Source of the DNA: Bacteroidota bacterium
Lineage (GTDB): Bacteria; Bacteroidota; Bacteroidia; Flavobacteriales; Flavobacteriaceae
Length of the DNA: 5,237 nt
Direction: 5' to 3'
Assembly: GCA_022601215.1 (NCBI GenBank)
Contig: JAHZIZ010000395.1
Location: 1-5,237 of the forward strand
Below the pieces are notes generated by a model. It had not been told where the DNA came from. It was given only the letters and a program-made list of their open reading frames with translations, and did not search any database. This document shows positions 4,419-5,237 of this stretch, one piece after another (within the stretch, counting starts at the first letter, position 1; each line of letters starts with the position of its first letter). Made by a program: the position numbers and the translations under genes.

Positions 4419-5237
4419 ATGAAAACAATGAAACACTTTATCCTTTTAGGGATTCTCTTGCTAACAGGGATGGTAAAAGGACAAATTAGAGACACCTTAG
4501 TAAATGTAGAAGGACGCCTTCTCCATTTTGATTACGACCTTAGCTGGACACCTCCCGTATACCAAGAACGCTTCAGCGAATTTGTAGCCAATCAGGCTTT
4601 AGAATCCTATAAATCCTCATCAACTATCAGTGCCCTTTTGGCAGAAATACCGGTAAGCTCGGATCCATGCAGGAATGGGGGTTTTGAAGATGGTTATACA
4701 GATTGGACAGGGCTGAGCCTTAAACACAATACTGCGTTAATACCCGTTGAGAATGGATTGACGGTTAATCCAGGAATTGCCCCCCTTCCCTTTACAGGTG
4801 CAGGTTTTGGGCAAAACTATACCTCGCTAGAAACCACAGGGTTAGATCCCATTATTTCCGTGGCTTCACCCCCTTTTCCGTTACAAAGAACGGCTCCAGG
4901 AACGACTGGAACACAATCTTTGCGTTTAGGAAATGATATGGCGGGTTATGGTGCTGAAGGGGTCGCGAAACGTTTTGTTGTTACACCTGCAAATGCAGAA
5001 TACTATTTTCAATATGCGATTGTGATGGATAGAAGTCATTCAAATCCTGATGGGTCTGTGAACGGAAGTGAGGTGTTTTTTATTGCCGAAGCAACAGATC
5101 TTTCTGGGACTACCATTGATAAAGTAGTAGATGTTGGTAACCCAAATAATCCATTTATCAATCCCGTAAATGGGGGTACTACCTATTATAGAGATTGGCG
5201 TTGTGCTTACCTAGATTTATCCAGTCATATTGGACAA
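4419..5237 (+). CDS. Secreted surface protein, probable type IX secretion cargo (cut by right edge)
   Basis: A frame open from the ATG at 4419 to the last base gives 273 residues; the C-terminus is outside the window. Residues 1-21 are a signal peptide (MKTMKH, FILLGILLLTG core, VKG|Q). Residues about 84-110 read CRNGGFEDGYTDWTG, the N-G-FE-G-W opening of galactose-binding/CBM-like or jellyroll modules common in Bacteroidota surface proteins. Residues about 165-205 (QSLRLGNDMAG, AKRFVVTPANAEYYFQYAIVMD) and 214-273 (EVFFIAEATD, TTYYRDWRCAYLDLSSHIGQ) continue this beta-rich module. The end of the window falls just where I would expect the G-V-F-DC-GGHFGYAYID motif of such modules. Proteins of this kind usually have a C-terminal type IX or gliding-motility-associated sorting domain and many repeats, but that part cannot be seen. 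It is divergent from the sigma gene and a candidate target of it. Composition in sampled lines is near 50% GC, well above the left end. ATG at 4428 is the alternative start. Confidence 0.78.
   Translation, partial: MKTMKHFILLGILLLTGMVKGQIRDTLVNVEGRLLHFDYDLSWTPPVYQERFSEFVANQALESYKSSSTISALLAEIPVSSDPCRNGGFEDGYTDWTGLSLKHNTALIPVENGLTVNPGIAPLPFTGAGFGQNYTSLETTGLDPIISVASPPFPLQRTAPGTTGTQSLRLGNDMAGYGAEGVAKRFVVTPANAEYYFQYAIVMDRSHSNPDGSVNGSEVFFIAEATDLSGTTIDKVVDVGNPNNPFINPVNGGTTYYRDWRCAYLDLSSHIGQ

Noticed and set aside
1..5237. tRNA, rRNA, CRISPR array, insertion sequence, toxin-antitoxin or phage-defence genes
   Set aside because: No cloverleaf, rRNA-like stretch, regularly spaced repeats, transposase motifs or defence-type domains were found; coding space is filled by the seven genes described.

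Overview
The window looks like a piece of a Bacteroidota chromosome, most likely a flavobacterium (class Flavobacteriia). The grounds are: AT-rich DNA; no Shine-Dalgarno sequences, with A/T-rich leaders before the starts instead; signal peptides ending in -Q (ALA|Q, VKG|Q); a large outer-membrane-type protein with the GNN/LQ/DEFDQVFI/GDIDL signature seen in SprA-like Bacteroidota proteins; an ECF-like sigma factor paired with a TPR-bearing membrane anti-sigma candidate; and a secreted surface protein of the kind usually exported by the type IX secretion system. The species cannot be fixed from the sequence.

Layout, left to right. 1-672 (minus) is the N-terminal 224 residues of a large exported protein that runs off the left edge. 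673-847 is a divergent intergenic region holding two adjacent perfect or near-perfect hairpins (782-824), the second of which resembles the short palindromic repeats scattered through Bacteroidota genomes. 848-2964 (plus) is a tight three-gene cluster: exodeoxyribonuclease III (xth), a DUF2255 protein 2 nt downstream, and an OmpA-type peptidoglycan-binding lipoprotein with a long coiled coil 18 nt further on. The lipoprotein gene meets the next gene tail to tail with one base between the stop codons. 2966-4287 (minus) is a two-gene unit: a sigma-70 family (ECF-like) factor read first, then a single-pass membrane protein with a cytoplasmic anti-sigma-like N-terminus and a periplasmic TPR domain. 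4288-4418 is a 131-bp divergent control region rich in dyads and short direct repeats. 4419-5237 (plus) is the 5' part of a large secreted protein with a signal peptide and an NGGFEDG-W module, cut by the right edge.

How the parts fit (inference). The sigma/anti-sigma pair is organised as a cell-envelope signalling switch and lies back to back with a surface-protein gene, which makes that gene, the pair itself, or both, candidate targets. The xth cluster joins a base-excision-repair nuclease to an uncharacterised small protein and an envelope anchor; this looks like ordinary flavobacterial housekeeping co-transcription rather than one pathway. I see no RNA genes, mobile elements, CRISPR or phage genes. 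The most interesting part is the sigma/TPR anti-sigma/surface protein arrangement with its structured intergenic region; nothing in the window clearly shows an entirely new system.
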